Shown: positions 1 through 5,310, numbered from the stretch's first letter. The stretch: DNA of 5,310 bases from Actinomycetota bacterium (GCA_016649525.1 JAENXM010000129.1:1-5310), one strand, 5' to 3'. A program made the numbers and translations. The notes: generated by a model not told the origin, from the sequence alone.

Positions 1-142
1 AGCCCGGCCTCTCAGGCCGGGATCTGTGAACCGGGCTAAGAACCCGGCCTAAATATTAAGCCCGGCCTCTCAGGCCGGGATCTGTGAACCGGGCTAAGAA
101 CCCGGCCTAAATATTAAGCCCGGCCTCTCAGGCCGGGATCTG
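1..142. repeat. 58-bp tandem repeat, 2.4 copies, with internal hairpins
   Basis: Copies occupy 1-58, 59-116 and 117-142 (the first 26 bases of a third copy). The copies are identical as far as each extends; the match ends at base 143. Each unit contains CCCGGCCT, a CTC loop and AGGCCGGG, a perfect 8-bp stem with a 3-base loop (3-21, 61-79, 119-137). After that come CCGGGCT (31-37, 89-95), a second CCCGGCCT (43-50, 101-108) and the AT-rich stretch TAAATATTA. The left edge of the window may cut further copies. No coding sequence is seen here. The function is unknown; a noncoding palindromic repeat expanded by slippage or unequal crossover is the simplest reading. Confidence 0.93.
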
Positions 143-163
143 CGATTCAAGACCTGACCCCAT
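143..163. repeat. possible dispersed-repeat fragment next to the tandem array
   Basis: Immediately after the truncated third tandem copy the sequence changes to GATTCAAGACCTGACCCCAT (144-163). Its reverse complement begins ATGGGGTCAGGTCTTGAA. From memory, similar strings recur between genes in various bacterial genomes and may be linked to IS200/REP-type transposase elements. Only one copy is present in this window, so its repeat nature cannot be shown here. Confidence 0.3.
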
Positions 164-191
164 TGTTGCAGATTGAACTGCACTATATTAA
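163..191 (+). promoter_or_regulatory. candidate sigma-70-type promoter for rpsB
   Basis: This AT-rich island lies between the repeats and the GC-rich leader. TTGTTG at 163-168 is a weak -35 candidate. TATATT at 184-189 (5 of 6 to consensus, spacer 15) or TATTAA at 186-191 (spacer 17) could be the -10. A second option is TTGAAC at 173-178 with an extended -10, TGTGAAAAT, at 195-203 and a long spacer of 19. Either would give a leader of roughly 105 to 120 bases before rpsB. The choice rests on consensus matching alone. Confidence 0.3.
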
Positions 192-207
192 ACTTGTGAA
201 AATTTGC

Positions 208-290
208 TTGCCCGGATGGGGCAAAATACACACCCCGGCAGACTCAACGGCCGGTGCCTTAAACGGTGGCCGCGGGGGTTGAAGCCGGGG
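208..290 (+). promoter_or_regulatory. structured 5' leader of rpsB, candidate S2-responsive element
   Basis: Two hairpins can be drawn in the presumed leader RNA. The first pairs TTGCCC (208-213) with GGGCAA (219-224) around a GGATG loop. The second is larger: CCCCGGC (233-239) pairs with GCCGGGG (284-290), then TCAAC (244-248) with GTTGA (278-282), then GGCC (249-252) with GGCC (268-271). No T-run follows, so it is not an intrinsic terminator. In E. coli the rpsB-tsf operon is repressed by S2 acting on the rpsB 5' UTR, and S2 leader motifs are known in other groups. The position and nested stems fit such a role. I cannot match it to a named RNA family, and covariation is untested. Confidence 0.4.
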
Positions 291-304
291 GAGGCTAACC
301 AATT

Positions 305-310
305 GGGAGG
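305..310 (+). promoter_or_regulatory. ribosome binding site of rpsB
   Basis: GGGAGG lies 5 bases before ATG at 316. A TTG at 313 is in frame, but it would be only 2 bases from this site, so the ATG is the better start. The site overlaps the palindrome CCAATTGG (299-306) and could be partly masked by pairing of AACC (297-300) with GGTT (309-312). Confidence 0.8.
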
Positions 311-315
311 TTTTG

Positions 316-1236
316 ATGGCAGTAGTCACCATGAAGGAACTCCTGGAGTCGGGAGTTCATTTCGGTCACCAAACCCGCCGGTGGAACCCCAAGATGAAGA
401 CCTATATATTCACCGAGCGGAACGACATATACATAATCGACCTGCAGAAGACGCTGGTCATGATTGGCACCGCCTACAACGCGGTGCGCAACACGATAGC
501 GGATGGAGGGAGCATCCTGTTCGTCGGTACCAAGAAGCAGTCACAGGAGGCGTTGCTCGAGCATGCCGAGAGGTGCGGCATGCCGTTCGTCAACCAGAGA
601 TGGCTCGGCGGGACTCTGACCAACTTCGCGACCATCCACAAGAGGATCATGTACCTCGACGAACTGGAGCGCCGCGACAGGGAGGGAGAGCTCGACCTGC
701 TTACCAAGAAGGAGGGCCTGCAGATCAGGCGCAAGATACTGAAACTGCAGCACAACCTCGAGGGTATCCGGACCCTGCACCGGTTGCCCGAGATGATCTT
801 TGTGATCGACACGCACAAGGAAAGGATACCAGTCGCGGAGGCTCGAAAGCTCGGCATACCTATCGTGGGGCTCGTCGACACCAACTGCGACCCGGACGAG
901 GTCGATTACGTGATACCAGGTAACGACGACGCGATCCGGGCGGCCGGGCTCATGTGCAGGATAGTCGCGGATGCGGTGATCGACGGCAAGGGGATGATGG
1001 AGGCAAGGCTCGTCGAGGAGATGGCGAGGCAGGCCGAAACCGCCGAGCAGGAAGCGGAGGAGGCGACTGCAAGGCTCTCTTCCGCTGTTCCGGCCTACAG
1101 CGCGTCCCCCGATGACATCGCATCGCCGGAGATTCCTTCCTACCCGGATGAGGTTCCCGATGAAAAACCGGAAGAGGCGACAGAGGAAGCTGAGGCCGAG
1201 CCGGCTGGAACAGAGGGCTCACCCGAGGGGACTTGA
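316..1236 (+). CDS. rpsB: 30S ribosomal protein S2
   Basis: Protein S2 binds late to the 30S subunit between head and body and is needed for S1 docking in bacteria that have S1. The 306-residue product shows both family signatures. The N-terminal one is around residues 6-31 (MKELLESGVHFGHQTRRWNP within it). The second is at 182-208, including PIVGLVDTNCDPDEVDYVIPG. Other conserved blocks are LFVGTKKQ (68-75) and QRWLGGTLTN (94-103), and the coiled-coil insertion around 110-150 is present. The core is about 230 residues, so the protein is some 65 residues longer than E. coli S2 (241 aa). The excess is a low-complexity tail rich in Glu, Ala and Pro from about residue 232. The start is ATG with GGGAGG 5 bases upstream. 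It heads the operon, with tsf 29 bases downstream. Confidence 0.97.
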   Translation: MAVVTMKELLESGVHFGHQTRRWNPKMKTYIFTERNDIYIIDLQKTLVMIGTAYNAVRNTIADGGSILFVGTKKQSQEALLEHAERCGMPFVNQRWLGGTLTNFATIHKRIMYLDELERRDREGELDLLTKKEGLQIRRKILKLQHNLEGIRTLHRLPEMIFVIDTHKERIPVAEARKLGIPIVGLVDTNCDPDEVDYVIPGNDDAIRAAGLMCRIVADAVIDGKGMMEARLVEEMARQAETAEQEAEEATARLSSAVPAYSASPDDIASPEIPSYPDEVPDEKPEEATEEAEAEPAGTEGSPEGT

Positions 1237-1265
1237 CCCTGGATCCGCATGCACAAGGAGAATAG

Positions 1266-1880
1266 ATGTCGGATATCGAGAGAATAGACGCGAAGCAGGT
1301 AAAGGAGCTTAGGGATAAGACGGGCGCCGGAATGATGGACTGCAAGCGCGCGCTCGAAGGCGCTGAAGGTGACACGGAAAAGGCCGTGCGCATTCTGCGG
1401 GAGAAGGGCCTTGCCCGTGTCAAACAGCGCGACGAAAGAGAGACCGAGCAGGGCATAATCGAGGCCTATCTTCATATCGGCAGGCAGATCGGGGCGCTCG
1501 TTGAACTGAACTGCGAGACCGACTTCGTGGCACGCAACGATGAGTTCCTCGAACTGGCTCACCTGGTGGCACTCCAGATCGCGGCATGCAACCCCCTGTA
1601 CCAGGACCGTGAGTCCGTGCCGGGAGATGTCGTGGACTCCAAAAAGGAGATCTACAGGGAGCTCTGCGTTGCGGACGGTAAGCCCGAGAAAGAGCACGAC
1701 AGCATCATCGATGAGATGCTCGAGAAGTACTACCAGGAGGTATGCCTCCTGGAGCAGCCGTTCGTCAAGGACCCGTCTGAGTCTGTGGGTGAGCTATTGA
1801 CGCAGACGTCTGCGAAGGTAGGCGAAAAACTGGCGATCCGCAGGTTCAGCCGCTTCCAGGTAGGCGAGAAACAGGAATAG
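1266..1880 (+). CDS. tsf: translation elongation factor Ts (short form)
   Basis: EF-Ts is the cytoplasmic nucleotide exchange factor that releases GDP from EF-Tu. At 204 residues this is the short type, with one core subdomain, as in Thermus (about 196 aa), and shorter than E. coli (283 aa). The N-terminal UBA-like domain spans roughly residues 8-48 and includes LRDKTGAGMMDCKRAL (15-30). The EF-Tu-contacting TDFV motif is at 85-88 within NCETDFVARNDEF. The C-terminal block LLEQPFVKDPSESVGELL (161-178) followed by KVGEKLAIRRFSRFQVGE (184-201) is the usual ending. ATG at 1266 has AAGGAG (1255-1260) 5 bases upstream. It follows rpsB by 29 bases with no terminator between them, the classical rpsB-tsf pairing. 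Confidence 0.97.
   Translation: MSDIERIDAKQVKELRDKTGAGMMDCKRALEGAEGDTEKAVRILREKGLARVKQRDERETEQGIIEAYLHIGRQIGALVELNCETDFVARNDEFLELAHLVALQIAACNPLYQDRESVPGDVVDSKKEIYRELCVADGKPEKEHDSIIDEMLEKYYQEVCLLEQPFVKDPSESVGELLTQTSAKVGEKLAIRRFSRFQVGEKQE
1733..1752 (+). repeat. perfect 8-bp inverted repeat inside tsf
   Basis: CCAGGAGG (1733-1740), loop TATG (1741-1744) and CCTCCTGG (1745-1752) form an uninterrupted 8-bp stem with a 4-base loop. The left arm contains AGGAGG, a full Shine-Dalgarno core. The stretch encodes the conserved YQEVCLLEQ region of EF-Ts, so it may be a by-product of coding. No T-run follows, so it is not an intrinsic terminator. Confidence 0.75.
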
Positions 1881-1906
1881 AATCAGAGGGCAAGAGGACT
1901 TTTCGC

Positions 1907-2674
1907 ATGTCCGAGGAAGAGGGCAAAATGAATGAGTCTCCAGGGAGCGCAGTAAGGCCTGTTTTCAAGCGGGTCCTCATCAAGCTTTCCGGTGAGGCCT
2001 TCATGGACTCCTCCGTTGGATACGGCATCGATACCGATGTCGTCTCTTCAATAGCCGAGCAGCTTTCCGAGGTGCACGGGATGGGAGTGCAGCTTTCGCT
2101 GGTGGTGGGCGGAGGGAACATCTTCCGGGGAGACGTTGCGAGCGCGAAGGGGATGGACAGGGCCACAGCCGACTACATGGGAATGATGGCCACGGTCATG
2201 AACGCGCTTGCCCTGCAGGATGCGCTCGAGAAAAAGGGAGTCTACACGCGCGTCCAGACGGCGGTCACCATGCGCGAGATAGCGGAGCCGCACATAAGAC
2301 GCCGGGCGCTTCGACACCTCGAGAAGGGAAGGGTCGTGGTTTTCGCTGCCGGTACGGGCAACCCTTACTTCACAACGGATACAGCTGCCGCCCTGAGGGC
2401 CCTCGAGATAGGCGCCGAAGCTATATTAAAGGCGACGAAGGTCGACGGGGTCTACGACCGTGACCCCATCAAAGATCCTGACGCCACCATGTTCCGCAAA
2501 CTTTCTTACCTCGATGTCTTGAACATGGAGCTCGAGGTCATGGATGCCACAGCGGTAAGCCTCTGCATGGACAACGGACTCCCGATCTTCGTCTTCAATA
2601 TCTTCGAGGAGGGCAACTTCAGGAGGTTGTGCTGCGGCGATGAGGTCGGGACCGTCGTTAAGAGTGATAGGTAA
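1907..2674 (+). CDS. pyrH: UMP kinase (uridylate kinase)
   Basis: PyrH phosphorylates UMP to UDP with ATP, the committed step towards UTP and CTP, and is a hexamer of the amino acid kinase fold typical of bacteria. The 255-residue product (E. coli 241) shows the phosphate-binding LIKLSGEAF (24-32), VVGGGNIFRG (66-75), the UMP-site block DRATADYMGM (84-93), GTGNPYFTTDTAA (149-161) and the nucleotide-binding KATKVDGVYDRDP (175-187). The start is uncertain. ATG at 1907 has AGAGG (1893-1897) 9 bases upstream, while ATG at 1928 (248 aa) has GAGGAAGAGGG ending 4 bases upstream. Homology begins only near residue 17, so both are possible. It lies 26 bases after tsf. Its product UTP feeds CTP synthesis, and CTP is the substrate of CdsA further down the operon. 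Confidence 0.96.
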   Translation: MSEEEGKMNESPGSAVRPVFKRVLIKLSGEAFMDSSVGYGIDTDVVSSIAEQLSEVHGMGVQLSLVVGGGNIFRGDVASAKGMDRATADYMGMMATVMNALALQDALEKKGVYTRVQTAVTMREIAEPHIRRRALRHLEKGRVVVFAAGTGNPYFTTDTAAALRALEIGAEAILKATKVDGVYDRDPIKDPDATMFRKLSYLDVLNMELEVMDATAVSLCMDNGLPIFVFNIFEEGNFRRLCCGDEVGTVVKSDR

Positions 2675-2684
2675 AGAGCGCATA

Positions 2685-2706
2685 CGGCCGTGAAAACCGG
2701 CGGCCG
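2685..2706 (+). other. possible hairpin in the pyrH-frr gap
   Basis: The 59-base gap between pyrH and frr is the largest in the gene cluster. It holds two copies of the palindrome CGGCCG (2685-2690 and 2701-2706), which can pair around a 10-base loop. No T-run follows, so it is not a classical terminator. It might affect mRNA stability or be chance in GC-rich sequence. Confidence 0.35.
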
Positions 2707-2721
2707 GCGGAGTTGACGCAG

Positions 2722-2727
2722 AAGGGG
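2722..2727 (+). promoter_or_regulatory. ribosome binding site of frr
   Basis: AAGGGG lies 6 bases before ATG at 2734. An upstream in-frame TTG at 2713 would place this site inside the gene and add 7 residues that are not family-like. The site therefore fixes the start at 2734. Confidence 0.75.
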
Positions 2728-2733
2728 TTCGAT

Positions 2734-3288
2734 ATGGCTGACACAATGGAGGAGGCCGAGCGCAAGATCAAGAAAGCGGTCGAGATCACCACGCAGGAGT
2801 TCGGTTCGGTCCGGACCGGAAGAGCGTCCCCGGCGCTGGTTGAAAGGCTGCAGGTCGATTACTACGGCACCATGACCCCCCTGTACCAGATCGCCACCAT
2901 CACCGCTCCGGAGGCCAGGCTTCTGGTCATCCAGCCGTATGATAGGAACAGTGTAGGGGAGATCAGTAAGGCCATCACGCAATCGGACCTCGGGCTCGTG
3001 CCCACAGATGATGGCGAGGTGATCCGCATGTCGGTACCCCAGCTGACCGAGGAGCGCAGGCATGACCTGACGAAACTGGTAAAGACCCGTGCGGAGGAGG
3101 GAAGAGTAGCCGTCAGAAACGTGAGGCGGGATGCGGTCGAGGCCATGCGCCACGAGGAGAAGCGGGGGGAGATGACGAAGGACGACCTCCACCGGGGCAT
3201 GGAGGATATACAGAAGATTACGGATAAGTACATAAAAGAAATAGACGAGTTGATGGAGAAGAAGATAAAGGAACTGATGGAGATATAG
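2734..3288 (+). CDS. frr: ribosome recycling factor
   Basis: RRF works with EF-G to split the post-termination ribosome into subunits. From ATG 2734 the product is 184 residues, almost exactly the family norm (E. coli 185). Conserved blocks appear in order: FGSVRTGRASPALVE (23-37), VDYYGTMTPL (41-50), PEARLLVIQPYD (59-70), SDLGLVPTDDGEVIRM (84-99), LTEERRHDL (104-112) and RVAVRNVRRDA (124-134). Helical domain I comprises the N-terminus and residues from about 105 to the end. The smaller beta domain II lies between. The Lys/Glu-rich C-terminal helix ends in KKIKELMEI, as usual. The gene sits directly after pyrH, a near-universal pairing, and its stop codon overlaps the ribosome binding site of cdsA. 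Confidence 0.97.
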   Translation: MADTMEEAERKIKKAVEITTQEFGSVRTGRASPALVERLQVDYYGTMTPLYQIATITAPEARLLVIQPYDRNSVGEISKAITQSDLGLVPTDDGEVIRMSVPQLTEERRHDLTKLVKTRAEEGRVAVRNVRRDAVEAMRHEEKRGEMTKDDLHRGMEDIQKITDKYIKEIDELMEKKIKELMEI

Positions 3289-3292
3289 GGGG
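3287..3292 (+). promoter_or_regulatory. ribosome binding site of cdsA, overlapping the frr stop
   Basis: AGGGGG shares its first two bases with the frr TAG stop and lies 6 bases before TTG at 3299. In this frame a TGA stop at 3275 lies upstream, and no ATG or GTG falls between that stop and the TTG. The site therefore supports the UUG start and implies translational coupling with frr. Confidence 0.65.
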
Positions 3293-3298
3293 CCCCTT

Positions 3299-4168
3299 TT
3301 GGCGGAGCGGCGGGCCAGGCGAGGGTCCAGGGAGGATTCCTCCGTAACTGAACGGATCATCGGCGCTGTTCTTTTCGCGATAGTGCTTCTCGGCACTCTT
3401 ATATGGGGCAAACTCCCGTTTACTATTGCGGTCGCGCTCGCTGCCGCCCTGGGCTCCATAGAACTGTTCGGCTTGTTCGAGACGAAGGGGGAGGCCGTGC
3501 CGACCGCGGCCGTTCTGGGTATCCTCGGGTCGGTCGCCTACGTTTTCATGGCTCACTTCAAGGGCATAGCGAGCTTCGGTTACGTGACCATCGCAATAGT
3601 CTTCTTCGCTTTTATCTGGTACATGGTGGTCTTGAGGCACGTCCCGCCCACGAAGGCTGTCGCGCTGACGGTCCTGGCGCCGATCCTCGCCGGGCTTTGC
3701 CTGAGCCATCTGGTGCTCCTGCGGGACCTTCCTGTAAAGAGAAGCTGGCTCATAGTCATTTTCCTTGTTGCCCTCATCTGGGTGTACGACGTCCTTGCAT
3801 GGGCGATAGGCAGAAAGATCGGGAGGCACAAGATAGCTCTGAATATCAGCCCCAGCAAGAGCCTGGAAGGGGCGATCGCGGGGACGATCGGCGTGCTGGC
3901 GGCATCTTTGCTGTTCCGCCTCATCGTAGTAAGCATCGAGGATTACAGATGGTTCTCTATCGGCGTCGCGCTCATCATCGCGGCGATAGTGGTCATACTC
4001 GGTCCGCTGGGGGACCTATCCGAGTCGCTTATAAAGAGGGACTACCGGGTCAAGGACATGGGAGCTCTGATACCGGGGCACGGTGGGATAATGGACAGGT
4101 TCGACTCCACCCTGTTCGTCGCACCAGCGGTCTTTTATTACCTGTTCTATTTCGCGATCAAGTTCTAG
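3299..4168 (+). CDS. cdsA: phosphatidate cytidylyltransferase (CDP-diglyceride synthase)
   Basis: CdsA is an integral membrane enzyme that makes CDP-diacylglycerol from phosphatidic acid and CTP, the precursor of all major phospholipids. The 289-residue product begins with a basic cytoplasmic segment (ERRARRGSR) and has about eight or nine hydrophobic spans, roughly at 20-37, 41-58, 67-86, 93-112, 120-141, 149-170, 192-211, 218-236 and 270-287. The family signature is intact at 243-269: S243, K246-R247, K252-D253, H261-G-G, D266-R267 and D269. SPSKSLEGAIAG (184-195) is the other usual motif, and D164 in WVYDVLAWAIGR fits the conserved Asp before the GR segment. It starts at TTG, 10 bases after frr. 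Many bacteria have uppS between these two genes; it is absent here. Confidence 0.95.
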   Translation: MAERRARRGSREDSSVTERIIGAVLFAIVLLGTLIWGKLPFTIAVALAAALGSIELFGLFETKGEAVPTAAVLGILGSVAYVFMAHFKGIASFGYVTIAIVFFAFIWYMVVLRHVPPTKAVALTVLAPILAGLCLSHLVLLRDLPVKRSWLIVIFLVALIWVYDVLAWAIGRKIGRHKIALNISPSKSLEGAIAGTIGVLAASLLFRLIVVSIEDYRWFSIGVALIIAAIVVILGPLGDLSESLIKRDYRVKDMGALIPGHGGIMDRFDSTLFVAPAVFYYLFYFAIKF

Positions 4169-4202
4169 CAAGGTCTCATGGTCTTTTCCGTGTATTTCAG
4201 CT

Positions 4203-4209
4203 GGAGGGG
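4203..4209 (+). promoter_or_regulatory. ribosome binding site of dxr
   Basis: GGAGGGG lies 5 bases before TTG at 4215. It is a strong site at ideal distance, which supports a UUG start exactly where the N-terminal nucleotide-binding strand of Dxr should begin. Confidence 0.8.
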
Positions 4210-4214
4210 CAGTC

Positions 4215-5310
4215 TTGAAGAACGTCGCCATACTCGGTTCGACAGGCTCCATAGGCGCGCAGGCGGTCGAGGTCGCTTTACTCCTTGCCGATTCCATCAA
4301 CGTTGAAGCTCTTACCGCAAACAGCAACGGGCGGCTGCTGGTCGAACAGGCTGACCTGCTGAAGCCCGGGTGCGTGGCATTGAGCGATTCAAAGGCGGCC
4401 GGCGAGTTCGAGGGCGCTTTCAAGGAGATGGGCATTGAATTCTACGGTGGCCCTGATGGTATCGAAAAACTGCTGCAAGACAGCGCTTACGACCTGGTGC
4501 CCAACTCGATAGTGGGTTTCGCCGGGCTTGCGCCGACCCTGAACGTACTGGAACAGGGGATACCGCTTGCCCTGGCCAACAAGGAAAGCCTCGTCTCGGG
4601 CGGGCGGCTCGTGATGGAAACTTCGCGGAAGAAAGACGCGCCGGTCATCCCGGTAGACAGCGAACACTCAGCGATCTTCCAGTGTCTGAAGGGTGAGGAC
4701 CTGTCTAAGCTCCGCCGGATAATACTGACCGCTTCCGGCGGGCCTTTCAGGGATACTCCTTGTGATGAACTGGAAAAGGTGACCGTGAAAGCCGCGCTGG
4801 CACACCCGACCTGGTCGATGGGACCCAAGGTGACGGTCGATTCCGCCACGTTGATGAACAAGGGGCTCGAGGTGCTCGAGGCACACCACCTCTTCGGTGC
4901 AGGTCTTGATGATGTCGAGGTCGTCGTACACCCTCAGAGCGTCATACATTCGATGGTCGAGATGGTCGACGGGTCCGTGCTTGCCCACCTCGGGGTCCCC
5001 GACATGCGGATACCGATACAGTACGCATTAACACATCCCGACAGGGCTCCAAACCCCGCGTGTTACCTTTCGCTTACCGAAGGCGGTACCCTCACGTTCC
5101 AGGAGGTCGATGACGAGAGGTTTCCGTGCATCTCGCTCGCGTACCATGCGGGCCACCTGGGTGGGACCTACACGACCGCGCTCAACGCCGCTAACGAGGA
5201 AGCCGTTTCCGCTTTTCTTTCCGGGCGGATAGGTTTCATGGACATACCTGCTGTGGTGGAGCAGGTGCTCGAGAAGCATAAAGCATTTGATGGCGATACG
5301 CTTGAGGAGA
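4215..5310 (+). CDS. dxr: 1-deoxy-D-xylulose 5-phosphate reductoisomerase (3' end cut by window)
   Basis: Dxr (IspC) converts DXP to 2-C-methyl-D-erythritol 4-phosphate with NADPH and a divalent metal, the committed step of the MEP isoprenoid pathway and the target of fosmidomycin. I translated 365 codons from TTG 4215 with no stop, up to the window edge. The E. coli protein is 398 aa, so only the C-terminal end, perhaps 20-30 residues, is missing. The NADPH-binding GSTGSIG is at 8-14, and ALANKESLV at 119-127. The metal ligands are D148 and E150 (PVDSEHSAIFQ) and E219. ASGGPF is at 173-178 and HPTWSMGPKVTVDSATLMNK at 197-216. The substrate-binding set S210, N215, K216, E219 has the same spacing as E. 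coli S222, N227, K228, E231. It lies 46 bases after cdsA. rseP and ispG often follow dxr, but they would lie beyond the window. Confidence 0.96.
   Translation, partial: MKNVAILGSTGSIGAQAVEVALLLADSINVEALTANSNGRLLVEQADLLKPGCVALSDSKAAGEFEGAFKEMGIEFYGGPDGIEKLLQDSAYDLVPNSIVGFAGLAPTLNVLEQGIPLALANKESLVSGGRLVMETSRKKDAPVIPVDSEHSAIFQCLKGEDLSKLRRIILTASGGPFRDTPCDELEKVTVKAALAHPTWSMGPKVTVDSATLMNKGLEVLEAHHLFGAGLDDVEVVVHPQSVIHSMVEMVDGSVLAHLGVPDMRIPIQYALTHPDRAPNPACYLSLTEGGTLTFQEVDDERFPCISLAYHAGHLGGTYTTALNAANEEAVSAFLSGRIGFMDIPAVVEQVLEKHKAFDGDTLEE

Noticed and set aside
3..137. Rightward intrinsic terminators at the GC-rich hairpins
   Set aside because: On the + strand each stem is followed by ATCTG, not a T-run. 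Only a weak U-rich tract exists on the - strand, too poor to call.
1..142. CRISPR array
   Set aside because: The segments between hairpins are identical in each unit, so there are no variable spacers. This is a plain tandem repeat.
204..923. 239-aa + strand open frame overlapping rpsB
   Set aside because: It lies in another frame of a certain rpsB, has a compositionally odd Arg/Gly/His-rich product and lacks family motifs.
2807..2818. 12-bp palindrome CGGTCCGGACCG in frr
   Set aside because: It encodes the conserved SVRTGR segment, so coding constraint and GC-rich codons explain it. There is no sign of an operator role.
2506..3459. 317-aa - strand open frame across pyrH, frr and cdsA
   Set aside because: It is antisense to three well-supported genes. 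Long antisense frames are expected in GC-rich coding DNA, and no motif is seen.
3218..3829. 203-aa - strand open frame opposite cdsA
   Set aside because: It is a shadow of cdsA and starts with no convincing ribosome binding site or domain. The same applies to the other - strand frames at 950-1697 and 4016-5279.
4169..4214. Possible small gene or terminator between cdsA and dxr
   Set aside because: There are only 46 bases, with no stem followed by a T-run and no open frame beyond the dxr ribosome binding site.
3403..4218. 271-aa + strand open frame overlapping cdsA
   Set aside because: It is out of frame with cdsA, which carries the complete CDP-diglyceride synthase signature. The product is Arg/Gly/His-rich with no membrane spans.
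4215..5310. Frameshift or degeneration of dxr
   Set aside because: Manual translation gives 365 uninterrupted codons with all catalytic motifs in place. The gene is merely cut by the window edge.

Overview
The window carries one tight run of core housekeeping genes, all on the + strand: rpsB (ribosomal protein S2), tsf (elongation factor Ts), pyrH (UMP kinase), frr (ribosome recycling factor), cdsA (CDP-diglyceride synthase) and dxr (DXP reductoisomerase, cut by the right edge). Every gene reads through without frameshift or premature stop. Each has a recognisable Shine-Dalgarno sequence, and the gaps are only about 10 to 59 bases. This looks like one operon, or at least one transcription unit, linking translation (S2, EF-Ts, RRF), pyrimidine nucleotide supply (PyrH), phospholipid synthesis (CdsA) and the MEP isoprenoid pathway (Dxr).

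The sequence is bacterial and GC-rich, with frequent AUA and AGG codons. The order rpsB-tsf-pyrH-frr-cdsA-dxr is widespread. Many Proteobacteria and Bacillota place uppS between frr and cdsA; here only 10 bases separate them. Direct frr-cdsA adjacency is usual in Actinomycetota, so a deep-branching, non-model actinobacterium or related lineage is my best guess. The short EF-Ts (204 aa) and the heavy AUA/AGG use are unlike Mycobacterium or Streptomyces. The assignment is tentative.

Layout: bases 1-142 hold two complete and one partial copy of a perfect 58-bp tandem repeat built from GC-rich inverted repeats. Bases 143-163 are a short segment resembling a dispersed repeat I think I have seen in other genomes. 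Bases about 163-315 are the presumed rpsB promoter and a structured 5' leader with two candidate hairpins. Genes fill bases 316 to 5310.

I see no mobile-element gene, CRISPR array, RNA gene or unknown protein family. The unexplained material is confined to the first 315 bases: the tandem hairpin repeats and the possible S2-type regulatory leader. The rest is conventional, with minor points such as the acidic tail on S2, a perfect intragenic inverted repeat in tsf and UUG starts for both cdsA and dxr.
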